Positions 11,790-22,282 of a stretch of DNA of 64,000 nucleotides are shown in pieces. Origin of the DNA: Pleurodeles waltl (taxonomy: Eukaryota; Chordata; Amphibia; Caudata; Salamandridae); contig NC_090444.1 in assembly GCF_031143425.1 (NCBI RefSeq), forward strand, positions 1,351,234,323-1,351,298,322, given 5' to 3'. The position numbers and the translations under genes are program-made. The first letter of the stretch is position 1; every line of letters begins with the position of its first letter. Under the pieces are notes generated by a model. That model was given only the letters and a program-made list of their open reading frames with translations. It was not told the DNA's origin and did not search any database.

Positions 11790-12376
11790 GGCCCTCATTA
11801 CAACCCTGGCGGTAAATCCCGCTTACCGCCGTGCCGACGGCTGCCAACATACTGTGCCCGCGGCGGTAATCCACCACGGGTATTATGACCCACACAGAGA
11901 ATACTGCCACAATACAGACACCCACACAAGTCCGGCAAGCCAAAGGTCAGTGACAAACTGGCAATAGCAAAACCCACACCGTCACGCCAACAGGAATACG
12001 CCCACAGTATCACGACCCACGAATCAAAGTAGCGGTCTTTCAACCACAGTAAACCATTGGTGGTACACACTACTGTGCTGAAAATACACACACACTTACA
12101 AAACACCACCACATTGGACAATTCAAAATACACACACCTGACACGCATACGCACACCACACCCACACACTCACATCTCTATAAAACACACACCCACACTA
12201 CCCACAACCCCTTCCAACTAAAAAAAAGAGACCAAGCACAGAGAGACAAGCAAAGAGCACACACTCAATCAGAGGCACAGAACACCATCACTCATAAACC
12301 ATCCATGCATATCACAGTATACAACCCAATACATCACCCCACACATCACCTCACACATATCACTCACACCACATCC
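11790..12376 (+). promoter_or_regulatory. Left end and CA-rich leader upstream of ORF-A (H2)
   Basis: After the end repeat come short ACCGCC/GGCGGT inverted words, then from about 12085 a CA-rich, G-poor tract (ACACACA, CACCCACAC) leading to the ORF-A start. The same leader precedes ORF-A in H3 (28704-29300) and H4 (55416-55946), reversed. It probably holds the ORF-A promoter and 5' UTR (inference). TATAAAA at 12179-12185 is a candidate TATA box; TTTTATA sits at the matching place in H3 and H4. Confidence 0.4.
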
Positions 12377-13262
12377 ATGGCACCCCAAAAAAAAAACAGG
12401 TTTTCTGAGGAGGAGCTAAGGGTCTTGGTGGAGGAAATCATCCGGGTAGAGCCACAGCTATTCAGATCACAGGTGCAGCAGACGTCCATTGCAAGGAAGA
12501 TGGAGCTATGGCGGAGAATCGTCGACATGGTCAATGCCGTGGGACAGCATTCAAGAACCAGGGATGACATCAGGAAGAGGTGGAATGACCTATGGGGGAA
12601 GGTGCATTCCGTGTTTGCAAGACACCAGATTGCTGTACAGAAGACTGGCGGTGGACCCCCACCTCCTCCCCCACAACTAACAACATGGGAGGAGCAAGTC
12701 GTGGCGATAATGCATCCTTAGGGCCTCGCAGGAGTAGCAGGAGGACTGGATTCTAACAAGGCAAATCTTTACCATTGTGTCCCCCACCCTACCTGCATAC
12801 CATCACATACCCCCACCTGTACCCTCACTCCCATCACTCCATCACCTCACATATACCCCACCATCAAAACCCACACATCCCAATACCAAGCCCTGCATGC
12901 AACACTAATGCATGGACACCCATCACAGCCCTGCATGGACACCCATCACCACAGCATGCCCAGTAGAGAGACTCACCCAGCCCACAAAATCACCACTCAA
13001 ACAAGGCCAAGCTGACAGGGAAATCACAATCATACAGAGAAACACACCCATGCACAAGATGGCCCACGCAGATACATTAACAATGCATTTGCACCCCAAC
13101 AGGACCCATACTCAATGTCATCGGAGAGGAGGTACCAGCTACATCCACTCCCCCCCTGAAGAGGCCCACAGTGCTGACAGCAGCTCTTCACGCCTGGATC
13201 AGGATGACCAACCTGGCCCATCAGGGACCACTGGACAGTCGGATATTATACCAATGTATGAC
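12377..13262 (+). pseudogene. ORF-A of H2: Myb/SANT-like protein
   Basis: The start at 12377 (MAPQKKNRFSEEEL) is chosen because H3 and H4 begin MAPQRHPRF and MAPKRHPRF at the same place. Residues about 9-85 form a Myb/SANT-like domain: FSEEELRVLVEEI, then KMELWRRIVDMVNAV and the recognition-helix signature DIRKRWNDLWGK. A Gly/Pro-rich linker (PPPPPP) and TTWEEQV follow. A stop at 12719-12721 replaces a Glu codon, and the exon donor seen in H3 and H4 (GTAAGTC) is lost. A second-exon remnant (Ser/Pro-rich) is at about 13120-13262, after which the C-terminal part is deleted. Domain type resembles NAIF1/MSANTD proteins; the expected role is DNA binding and nuclear delivery of the nuclease. Confidence 0.75.
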
Positions 13263-13414
13263 AGTTGGTGGGCAGCAGTACACATAGCAGGAGCTAGAAT
13301 GGGGTACACAGATCTGAAAAAAGGGAGTCCAAGGGGAACAGTCAGTGGCCATAGACAGAGGGTAAGAGGCTGCCACGTACAATGTCCAAAGGTATACTGA
13401 AATGTGAAGAGGAG

Positions 13415-15021
13415 TTACAGTCTCTTACCTGTGTTCCACTGAAAGTACTGCTGTATAATGTTTGTTCTGTTGTCCACATCTTCTTCATCTGCCTCCTCTT
13501 CCTCACTGTCCACAGGCTCCACCGCTGCCAAAAATCCATCACTAGGCTCATCCTCCAGCAGAAAAGGCACCTGGTGTCTCAAGGCCAGGTTGTGCAACAT
13601 AAAGCATGCCACGATAATCTGCCACACCTTGCTGGGTGAGTAGTACAGGGATCCACTAGTCAGATGGAGGCACCAGAACCTGGCCTTCAGGAGGACGAAG
13701 ATCCTCTCAATAATCCTAGAAAAAAGGGTACACTGTTCCCAAATCAGAAAACAAATCTAGAGGACCAATTCCTACAGGATCACGAACCCTCATGCATCAC
13801 AATGGATGACTGGCTTCATCATCGGGAGCGCTCCTCGTCAGGCAGGTGCTGCAATGCCTGACGGGTTCCCAAGAGGGGTCTCTTAACCGTATTGGTCCTA
13901 TAGTGTCTTAATAATCAGTCATTTAGACAAGGTACTTTATTCTAGACACCTAAGCAAAATCGGAGAGAAATTTAAATAAAATTGGTTATCCATCTCGAAA
14001 ACACATCATAAATTTAATCAGTCTTAATGAGAAGGAGAGCAAGATTAAAACAAAATGTGGGAGTAAGTACTGAATAGTAATGCTCAATTACTCTCAACGG
14101 CAGAACAAAGACACGAGAGGACTAAATCTAATTGTGATGCCTCTAATCGCGGGTCAACATGTTTCGCGTCTAGTGGTCAAGCCGGATCCATCGATGCTCC
14201 ATCAGGACTAATAAAGAAAATAAACACTTCTCCAAAAATGTCTTTACTAAAAATCACCCTACTGTGGGAATTGAAAAAAGACAGTCACTTACTTTTATGA
14301 AAACTGGCTATGTCAAAAAAGGTCGCCCATCCCCAAGTGCGAGAACAGGCTCCATAGGAATCACTTGTCAGGGTATAGGACTGACAGGTTTTATCAGCGG
14401 TCCTCAGCGGAACGCTGTCAAGGAGGATAGGTCCACAGATGAGGCATTCACATGGGCGATGTACTGGTCCACCAAACACACCATTTGTACATTCATCGAA
14501 TGATAGCTTTTTCTATTCCTGTACACCTGTTCATTTCTGCGGGGGGACAAATGCCACATGTGTACCATCAATGGCACAAATGATGTTGGGGATATGTCCT
14601 AGGGCATAGAAGTCAGCCTTCACTTTGGCCAAATCCTCCACCTGGGGGAACACGATGTAGCTGCGCATGTGTTTCAGCAGGGCAGACAACACTCTGGTCA
14701 ACACGTTGGAGAACATTGGCTGAGACATCCCTGATGCCATGGTCACTGTTGCTTGAATGGAGCCACTTGCCTGGAAATGGAGCACTGACAGGACCTGCAC
14801 TAGAAGGCGTATTCCTGTGGGCTGGCGGATTGCTGACATCAGGTCTGGCTCCAATTGGGCACATAGTTCTTGGATTGTGGCACGATCAAGTCTGTATGTG
14901 ATGATAATGTGTCTGTCCTCCATTGTCTACAGGCCCACCAGGGGTCTGTACACCAGAGGATGCCGCCATCTCATCATCTGCCTCAGCGGTTGTAGCCTAT
15001 GGAGGAGAACGGTGAGCAGAA
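13415..15021 (-). pseudogene. HARBI1-like nuclease of H2, middle replaced by foreign DNA
   Basis: The N-terminal half lies at about 15021-14443 and the C-terminal part at 13721-13415. The N half keeps the helix LDRATIQELCAQLEPDL and the first catalytic Asp (CAIDGTHV), with a stop just before MEDRH. The C part keeps IIER, ACFMLHNLALR and the acidic tail ending IIQQYFQ. The second Asp, the intron and the conserved GDSGYPN region are missing, replaced by 13722-14442. Cannot encode an active nuclease. Confidence 0.8.
13722..14442. mobile_element. ~0.72-kb foreign segment inside the H2 nuclease, possibly Penelope-derived
   Basis: Both junctions are placed by alignment to the H3 nuclease, and about 280 bp of nuclease sequence is missing, so this is a replacement rather than a simple insertion. 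The minus strand at about 14150-14210 reads CCTGATGGAGC, then GCGAAACATGTTGACC, which resembles the CTGATGA...GAAAC core of hammerhead ribozymes found in Penelope-like elements. One core base differs and stem II is long, so the ribozyme idea is weak. No protein is recognisable. Confidence 0.35.
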
Positions 15022-15441
15022 GGTAATTTACCACATAAATAGCACAACTGTGTTTAAATTAATGTCACAGAAGGAGTGTTTGAATTTGAGAGTCAGTAGA
15101 TGTGCCAATATGTGCTGTGACACAGTTAGGTGCCATGCCATGTGCCCCCCTGAAAATGGCAGCTGCCTGAACTGTGAAGAGGGACAAGGGGAAATGAGGA
15201 AAAAGCGCTGGTGTTGTGCTGCGTCGTGGTAGGAGGTTGATGACCGCCGTGCAACTCCGCATTGATTATCATTGGGCCCTTTGGGTCCCAGGAGCCAATG
15301 GCGATGTACGCCGGCGGTGACGGTATGCACCGCCGCGGACGTCACCACGATTTCCCACCTATTCACTTACTTGCTACCTGACCATCAACAGGAGAGGACC
15401 TACACTGCAAGTGCTTCTGTGACCTGAGTCTGGAAGCGACA
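15022..15441. promoter_or_regulatory. Divergent spacer between nuclease and ORF-B of H2
   Basis: It matches the H1 spacer (2432-2828) over most of its length, including the CAGTTAGGTGCCATG and GGCGATGTACGCCGG blocks. No gene lies in it. A bidirectional promoter is the simplest reading, from gene arrangement only. Confidence 0.3.
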
Positions 15442-18309
15442 ATGGCTAGAGTGTCTGGGGAAAGGGCTCCTGCCTTCACTGCGGAGGAGTTGGAGAAACT
15501 GGTGGATGGGGTCCTCCCCCAGTACCCATTACTTTACGGTCCTCCAGACAAACAGGTGGGTACACTGTGAGCATGATGTGTGGGCAATGCCTCTTTGGAG
15601 TGGTGTGGATGTAAGCCACATGTTGGGGGTTTGCTAAGGGGTCCTGGCCTGAATGCTGCATGAGAGGTGGTCACTGTGTATGTGTCACGGCATGGGTGGG
15701 AACTGGTGGGCAATGAGTATGATGGTCTGGATGGGTGAGTAATTACATTTTCTGCTGTATTTTCCCTCTAGGTCAGCGCCCACCAGAAAAAGGGTATTTG
15801 GCATGCCATCGTCAAGGAGATGCGGACCCCGGGGGTCTATCACAGGCAGAGCACCCACTGCTGCAAGAGATGGGAGGACCTGTGCTGCTGGACCAAGAAG
15901 ACGACAGAGGCCCAGCTGGCGCTGGCCTCTCAACGTGGAAGGGGTGCCCGTCGCACCATGTCCCCCTGATGTTCCGCATCCTGGCGGTGGCCTATCCAGA
16001 GTTGTATGGGTGCTTGAGGGCATCGCAGCAGCCACAAGGGGATGAGTACAGTTTCAGAAAGCTGACTTTGCACGCTTTAGGAACTAGCTGGGTGGGGGAT
16101 GTGGGCTGTGGGTGCCCTTAGGCCAGAACGATCATGGCAGGGTAGGTCCCTTGTGTGCAAGCTCTGAAGCACCCCTACCCCAATGGTACAAGTGGCCAAC
16201 TACTACTGGGCAGGGTTCTGTGGGTGCCATATGTGCAGATGTTGGCATTAGGCATTGTACCCCATGGGCTGGTGACTACCTTAGTGAGTGGTTTCGCATG
16301 GCCTGGTGCACAGGGCAGCTCCCTGTGTGTTGTGTACGCCAACGGCAGTGGTGTTGCTGGCATTGACCATGTGTATCCTCTGTCTTTCCCCCCTTTCTTG
16401 TTTTGTCACCCTGTCCTTATGTGTATTAGCATCATCTGGCGGAGGAGCAGAGGCACCGATGACGGAGGGAGCTGCATCCCACATGGCCCATGAGGGCAAA
16501 TCCACTGAGGGTGAAGGCACCAGTGGGACGGAGGGCGAGGGGAACTCCACGACGGGGACAGGAGAGGATACCAGTGATAGCGACTTCTCCTCTGATGGAA
16601 GCTCCCTGGTGGTGGCGGACACCTCTGTGCCCACACCAACAACAGGTACAGCTGCCACCCCCACTACCAGCACCGCCCTCCCAGCAGCCCCTCAGCGTTT
16701 TTCCCGTGCCCGCTCACCCAGGAGGGTGGGCATCTCCTTCTCCACAGGCACCTCAGGCCCTGCCCCAGTCAGCCCTGCTGCCCTCAGTGAGGAGGCCATT
16801 GACCTCCTGAGATCCCTCACTGTTGGGCAGTCAACTATTCTGAATGCCATCCAGGGTGTCGAGAGGCATTTGCAACAAACAAATGCATACCTAGAGGGCA
16901 TTCATTCTGGTGTGGCGGCCCAACAGAGAGCATTTCAGGCACTGGCCTCAGCACTGATGGCAGCCATTGACCCTGTGTCCAGCCTCCCCCCTCCAACTTC
17001 AACAACCCAGACCCAATCCCCTCTACCTCACCCTATCCCAAGCACACCTTCAGACCAGCATGCACACACATCAACACACAAAAGTGGCTCAGGAAAACAT
17101 AAGCACCACACATCATCACACAGGCACTCACACAAGCACCATACCCATGCACACATACCAACATCCACTTCCTCCACTGGGTCCCCCTTCCTCCTCTTCG
17201 CCCACCTCCCTCCCAGTAGCGTCTCCACTCACACCTGCATGCACTACATAATCAGCCACTGCCTCCACCACCAGCACGCCCATCACAACACACCCCTCAC
17301 GAGCAATCCCCCCACACAACCATGCACACGTCCCCTATGTCCTCTCCAGTATGTCTGTGAGCCCTCCTCCCAAAGTACACAAACACAGGCACACACCCAC
17401 TCAACAGCCATCCACCTCACAACAGCTTCCAGTCCATGCACCTTCACCCAAACTCAGCAGACGTACACCTCCTACAACCACTACCTCTTCCTCCACTCCC
17501 ACACCCCCTCCATCTTCCCATCCCAGTGTGCCAAAAAATCTTTTCCTGGCTAACGTTGACCACTTCCCTACACCTTTCCCCTGCGTCCTTCCCCTAGGGC
17601 CAGGATGTCTAGATCCCAGGCCAGCACCTCAGCCACCAAGTTGGCATCCGCTGTGGTCCCTGCAAATCCGAAAGGATCGACGGGGGCACCCATCAGGGCT
17701 GGCAGTGTGCCACCTACCGATGCTAAAGACCACTTGATTCCGCCACTTGCCATGGTTAAGAAGGGGCTGTCATGCAGCACAGACAAGACGCACCACCCAC
17801 CCAGCAAGGCCTCATCCAAAACAAATGAGGACAGTGCCAAGGTCCCAACAGCGTCTACCAAGGTGGGGAAGGGACACAAAAGCAAGGGCAAGTCACTTCA
17901 GCGCTCGGAGCCTCCAGGTGAGGGACTGGTGACCACCATTTGTCCTGACAGGCCAGCAACCTGTACCACGGTAAGCACTGCCGCAACGACTGTCACCTGC
18001 ACCACCACCTGCCCCGCCATCTGCACCGCCCCCTGCACGACAGCTGCCACAACGACAGTCACCTGCATCATCCCCAGTGGGCAGCCGTCTGAGGCTGCTG
18101 GAGATGGCCTGGTGTCTTCCTCCACCACTGCTAGCACCTGCACCACAAGCAGCACGGGCAGCATCTCCACCGCAGACACCGCCACAGGCACTGGCACCTG
18201 CACCGCCACATGCCCAGCCGGTGTCACTACATCGGACATCACCAGCATCCCCAGTGGGCAGCCGTCCGAGGCTGCAGGAGACGTCCTGGACCCTGCACAC
18301 ACCACTTGA
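15442..18309 (+). pseudogene. ORF-B of H2: Myb/SANT-like protein with long tail, best-preserved copy
   Basis: Exon 1 is 15442-15555 (MARVSGERAPAFTAEELEKL), exon 2 15772-16041, exon 3 16430-18309. Introns of about 216 and 388 bp have GT-AG borders except the second donor, which is AT instead of GT. Exons 1-2 give the Myb/SANT-like domain (FTAEELEKLVDGV; KKGIWHAIVKEM; C-C-K-R-W-E-D-L). Exon 3 encodes an acidic EGEGTSGTEGEG stretch, a helix rich in Leu/Gln/Ala (AIQGVERHLQQTNAYLEGI), a Lys/His/Ser tract (GKHKHHTSSHRHSHKHH), Pro/Ser/Thr-rich sequence, a basic KGKKG part and a C-terminal Thr/Cys/Ala repeat. A one-base loss at the end of exon 2 and a frame change near 17190 break the gene. Full length would be about 700 residues. 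Confidence 0.75.
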
Positions 18310-18477
18310 GGCACCAGCACTGTCACTACCAGCAGTTTGCAGCCTAAGTCGTCGCAGGATGGAATGTGGCTCTGCCTCCTTGGAGTATCATGCTACCTGT
18401 TCCCTGCACATCTCGTGCCTCAGACACCCAGGTGAGGGAACTTGAATTGCCACACCCCAAGTGCAGCATCACTGGGC

Positions 18478-18885
18478 ACAATGCCCCCTCCAGAACCAGT
18501 GGAGAAATGCATCCACTCACCCAATCCTTGGCAGGATGAAGCAGACTGGGCACAAGGCCCCCTCCAGAACCAGTGGAGAAATGCATCCACTCACCCAATC
18601 CTTGGCAGGATGAAGCATACTGGGCACAAGGCCCCCTCCAGAACCAGTGGAGACATGCATCCATTCTCACTATACTTGGCAGGATGAAGCAGAATGGGCA
18701 CAAGGCCCCCTTCAGAACCAGTGCAGAAATGCATCCACTCACCCAATCCTTGGCAGGATGAAGCAGACTGGGCACACTGCCCCCTCCAGAACCAGTGGAG
18801 AAATGCATCTACTCACCCAACCCATGGCAGGATGAAGCAGACTGGGCACAAGGCCCCCTCCAGAACCAGTGGAACATGTCAGCCA
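18478..18885. repeat. 74-bp minisatellite of H2 (about 5-6 units)
   Basis: CCCCTCCAGAACCAGTGGAG recurs at about 18485, 18558, 18632, 18705, 18779 and 18853, spaced 73-74 bp. Each unit also has ATGCATCCACTCACCCAATC and TTGGCAGGATGAAGCAGACT. Units within the array are nearly identical, suggesting recent homogenisation. Confidence 0.92.
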
Positions 18886-19165
18886 CTTGAGAGACTGTTA
18901 CTTTGCACTCCCCAGGACAAAGCAGTGGGCAAACCCCCCACTTGACAGACTTGAGAGACTGTGGCTTTGCACTCCCCAGGACCAAGCAGTGGGCAACCCA
19001 CCCACTTGAGAGACTTGAGACTGTGGCTTTGCACTCCCCAGGAACGATCAGTGGGCAAACCACCCACTTGAGAGACTTGAGAGACTGTGGCTTTGCACTC
19101 CCCAAGACAAAGCAGTGGGCAAACCACCCACTTGAGAGACTGTGGCTTTGCACTCCCCAGGAAAT
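18886..19165. repeat. 55-63-bp minisatellite of H2 (about 5 units)
   Basis: Units contain GACTGTGGCTTTGCACTCCC and GTGGGCAAACCACCCACTTG. Length alternates because some units carry an extra ACTTGAGAG duplication. The array directly follows the 74-bp one. Confidence 0.92.
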
Positions 19166-20034
19166 CGATGTGGGCATGTTTCCCCCTCAAGGAGCAGTGG
19201 CGTAGTACCATCTTCTGGCTGAGGTGCCCCCCCTCCCCTTCCCCCTGACGTGCCTGTGTTTTTTCGACCTGATGCCTCTTCAGTGTTCTCTCCGTTTTGA
19301 GGCAGAAGTCAAGTGTGGGCTTCGCCCATGATTTTTTGGGCCAGTGGCCCACGGACATTTGCAATGGACAGTGTACGGCCCTCTGTCATATTGTACATAT
19401 TTGTAGAAACTGTTGTTTTCAATCGTTCATTTTATATGCATTTTCAAAATATCACAGATTTGACTCAATTCCTTTTGTCCTTGCATTCTTCCAGGGGGTT
19501 ACGGGGTGCATTTGAAATGTTGGATGTGTTAGTGTGTATGGTGTTGTAGGTGAGGGTGGGGGTGTTGCGTGTGTGTGTCGCTCTCTTTTTCCTCCCTCTT
19601 CCCCTGTGTGCTAGATGCATTACTCACCGTCGTCGTCACCTTGTTTCAAATTCCTGGTGTATTAGTAGATACACCAGCATGGGGAGGACCTGCAGTTCGG
19701 GCTCAATGGCGTCCTGGTTCTTTGTTGAGTGTCGAAAGGTGAGTGGTTCCCCTTCAATGTACTGTTTCTGCATGCTTTTGAGGTTGTTGGTACCGCCCCA
19801 GAAAAGCTATTGGATTGGCCTCTCATAATACAGTGGGCGGTACATTGTCTGCCGCCTGTCTGTTGACGGTGACCGCAGCGGTGTTTGCTGCTACTGCCCT
19901 GGCGGTCAGAGTGTTAAAGTGGCTGTCTATGATGGCGGTTTCAGCCGTGGTCGTGATCCCATTTTTTTGTCCGCCAACCTGTTGGTGATATTACCGCTGC
20001 TTTATCTCCAACCGCCAGGGTTGTAATGAGGGCC
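19166..20034. repeat. Right subterminal region and end repeat of H2
   Basis: Non-coding. It includes a CCTTTTGTCCTTGCATTCTT block and a GTGTGTGTCGCTCTCTTTTT block that recur in all copies, and a GGCGGT/ACCGCC-rich terminal 200 bp. The end repeat finishes at 20034. Confidence 0.8.
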
Positions 20035-22282
20035 TAAATGTTAAAGTAAGTAACATTATGGTTAGGTGTTTTCATTAAAAAAAAATTGAAATTCACTGAA
20101 AAAACAAAAGTTAAAGTAACTTTCTAGCTAGGTGAATTTCTCACTGACACCGTTAAAGGTTTGAACTAAAAATACACAGAAATTAAGCAGTTATTCCCCT
20201 GCCATGCACTGTTAATGACCTCACATATGACATCAGTCATGACATGTTCTGTGACATCATTTATGACATCATTGATGACACAGCCATCAAAGTTGGGATT
20301 TTCTTTCTTACGCCATTTGGTGCCAACTGCCTGTCTCCAATACACGTCTGGGGTGGCATGACAGTTGGGCTTGTGCATTACATCTAGACTGCCACACACA
20401 AAAGGAACTTAGGTGTGAGTGGTAGGCCACCCAGAGCCTTATGGGCCATTCAGGGCAGGAAAGGAGGGGTTGATGCTTACACATGAATAGGCAATGTTCT
20501 GTCCAGACGCAAAGGGCTGTATACCCCCTGTAGTGATTCTGGAGACAGGGCAGGAAGGGAGGACCTCTGTGCACTTTGAAACCCTTTCTTTTAAGTCTCC
20601 TCCACTTCAAAGAAAGAACTGGGTAAAAGTACTGAACCTCTGACACCACCAACTAAGTATACATCTGGACCTGTGGATACTCTGCCAGAAAGAAGGACTA
20701 CTGTGCTACTACAAGGACTGCTACTCTACTGGACTGCTGCTCTACAAGGAAATTCTGACCTGCTGTGCTGACCTGCGGCCTACTGCCCTCTTGCCTGTGG
20801 AAGGAGAACTGGACCTGCACTTCATCTTGAGTCCTGGACCCCAGAGTGACCCCAAGAGCTGGGGGGTTATTCTAACTTTGGAGGAGTGTTAATCCGTCCC
20901 AAAAGTGACGGTAAAGTGACGGATATACCACCAGCCGTATTACGAGTTCCATAGGATATAATGGACTCGTAATACGGCTGGTGGTAAATCCGTCACTTTT
21001 CCGTCACTTTTGGGACGGATTAACACCTCCTCCAAAGTTAGAATAACCCCCCTAGTCTGCTGGCCTCCTGATCTGAGCCTCAGGGACATAAAAGACTCCC
21101 CTCAACTCCTGGACCCATCCTTAATAAGCTCCCGACCCCAAGGGGTGCTTTTCCGGTCCTGGGCCCTTGGGTGTGGTTTCTTGGCTCCTGAAAGTAAGCT
21201 TTTAGACCAGTTCACTCCAAAACCACTCTGCTATCCTGCAAAAATCAGCATGAGCCACCACAAATTTGTCTCCTTGCACAGCAAATATCACCGCTTGCAA
21301 CCTCGAGGCTCCAGCCCCCCATCCATGACACCCACTACCGGCAACACTCTCCTTGCTCCTGGCGAACTTCCTCCCCGGAAACTGGACTCTTGGCCAATTT
21401 CTTGGGAAGGTAAAATTCAGCTGGACTTATCTGGGACTGTATCTAACATGTGCTCCATCGCAGTCCGCCTGAACCTTTAGATTTAATTCGGTCTAGCGTG
21501 ACCAGATATCCTTGGTTGGTATTTTATACCTTTAAGCACTATGCTGCATTTTAATCTTTCAAAAATCATACTTCAAGCTCTATTTATTGGATTTGTGGCA
21601 TTTTGTTCATTTAATTAAGCTCTATTTTCTCATCTGGTGTGGATTATTTTTGAGTGGTGTTTTCACTGTTTTACTGTTTGAGGCACTGATTGCTTCTTAA
21701 GGTAAACTTGACTGTTCCTTGCCAAGCTTCCTGAGGGTGAGAACAGGCTAACCTAGGGTATGGTTGTGACTTACTGTGACTAGGATTGTGGTTCCTGTTT
21801 GGACAGGTTGCATACCTCTTCCAAGCAGAAATTCGGTTTCTAAAAATAGCCATTTCTCATACTTTGTCATATAACAAGGGAGCTACAAACCTTTTTGTTG
21901 TGAGCACAGAATGGAGTTGATGCTAGCTTAGAAGAAGGATATACTTGACAGACCTGAAGAGGAAACACAACAGCAAAGCAGTACACATCTTACTTCATCT
22001 ACTCTTACCTTCAACTGCCAAGCTCCCTACCTCACATAGAACCTCCCCACGACATGAACCTGTTATAACATACCAACATTTCTACTGTAATACTTAAATC
22101 CCACAACAGATCCCCCTATTTATTTAACAACCAAAAGATTAGTAACAAGAAAACAGCATACACAAATGCAGTCATACATAAATCTTAATGTACCTAAATA
22201 AATCTAAAAGAAGATATAATAATGAATAAAAATGAATGTAAAGACAACACATTTCTACATAGTAAGAACTCTCAAGAACATT
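20035..22282. other. Unclassified interval between H2 and H3
   Basis: At 20215-20285 there is a short run of imperfect TGACATCA words (CRE-like palindromes) of simple-repeat character. From about 20690 to 20860 there are CTG-rich phrases (ctactggactgctgctctac) resembling a dispersed repeat. A 190-bp foldback sits at 20862-21051. No coding sequence is supported; the 156-codon open frame at 21010-21480 has no recognisable domain. Confidence 0.35.
20862..21051. mobile_element. 190-bp full-length foldback MITE, copy 1
   Basis: The whole element is an inverted repeat: GGGGGTTATTCTAACTTTGG at the left and its reverse complement at the right, with arms meeting near GAGTTCCATAGGATATAATG. Flanking triplets are CTG and CTA. 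No coding capacity. It differs from the copy at 50981 at only about one position by eye. Confidence 0.9.

Larger units (their letters stand above)
11790..20034 (+). mobile_element. Harbinger copy H2, full length (8.2 kb), both ends present
   Basis: Left end GGCCCTCATTACAACCCTGG at 11790; right end is its reverse complement finishing at 20034 (...TTGTAATGAGGGCC). Flanking triplets are TGA and TAA, an imperfect match to the 3-bp duplication expected of Harbinger. Order: ORF-A (plus), nuclease (minus), ORF-B (plus), 74-bp array, 55-63-bp array. This copy sets the family layout. All three genes are damaged; a foreign ~0.72-kb segment replaces the middle of the nuclease, and the ORF-A 3' part is deleted near 13260. 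Confidence 0.9.

Noticed and set aside
12377..12721. Host NAIF1 or MSANTD gene
   Set aside because: The domain type is similar, but the frame is inside H2, repeated in H3 and H4, and interrupted by a stop here.
18478..19165. Regular repeats that could suggest a CRISPR array
   Set aside because: The units are contiguous 74-bp and 55-63-bp tandem repeats without unique spacers, and lie inside a eukaryotic transposon.
20215..20285. Cluster of CRE-like TGACATCA sites as an enhancer
   Set aside because: The words form an imperfect simple repeat with no nearby gene; simple-repeat origin is more economical.
21010..21480. 156-codon plus-strand frame
   Set aside because: It starts inside the 190-bp foldback, has no recognisable domain and no intron or promoter context.
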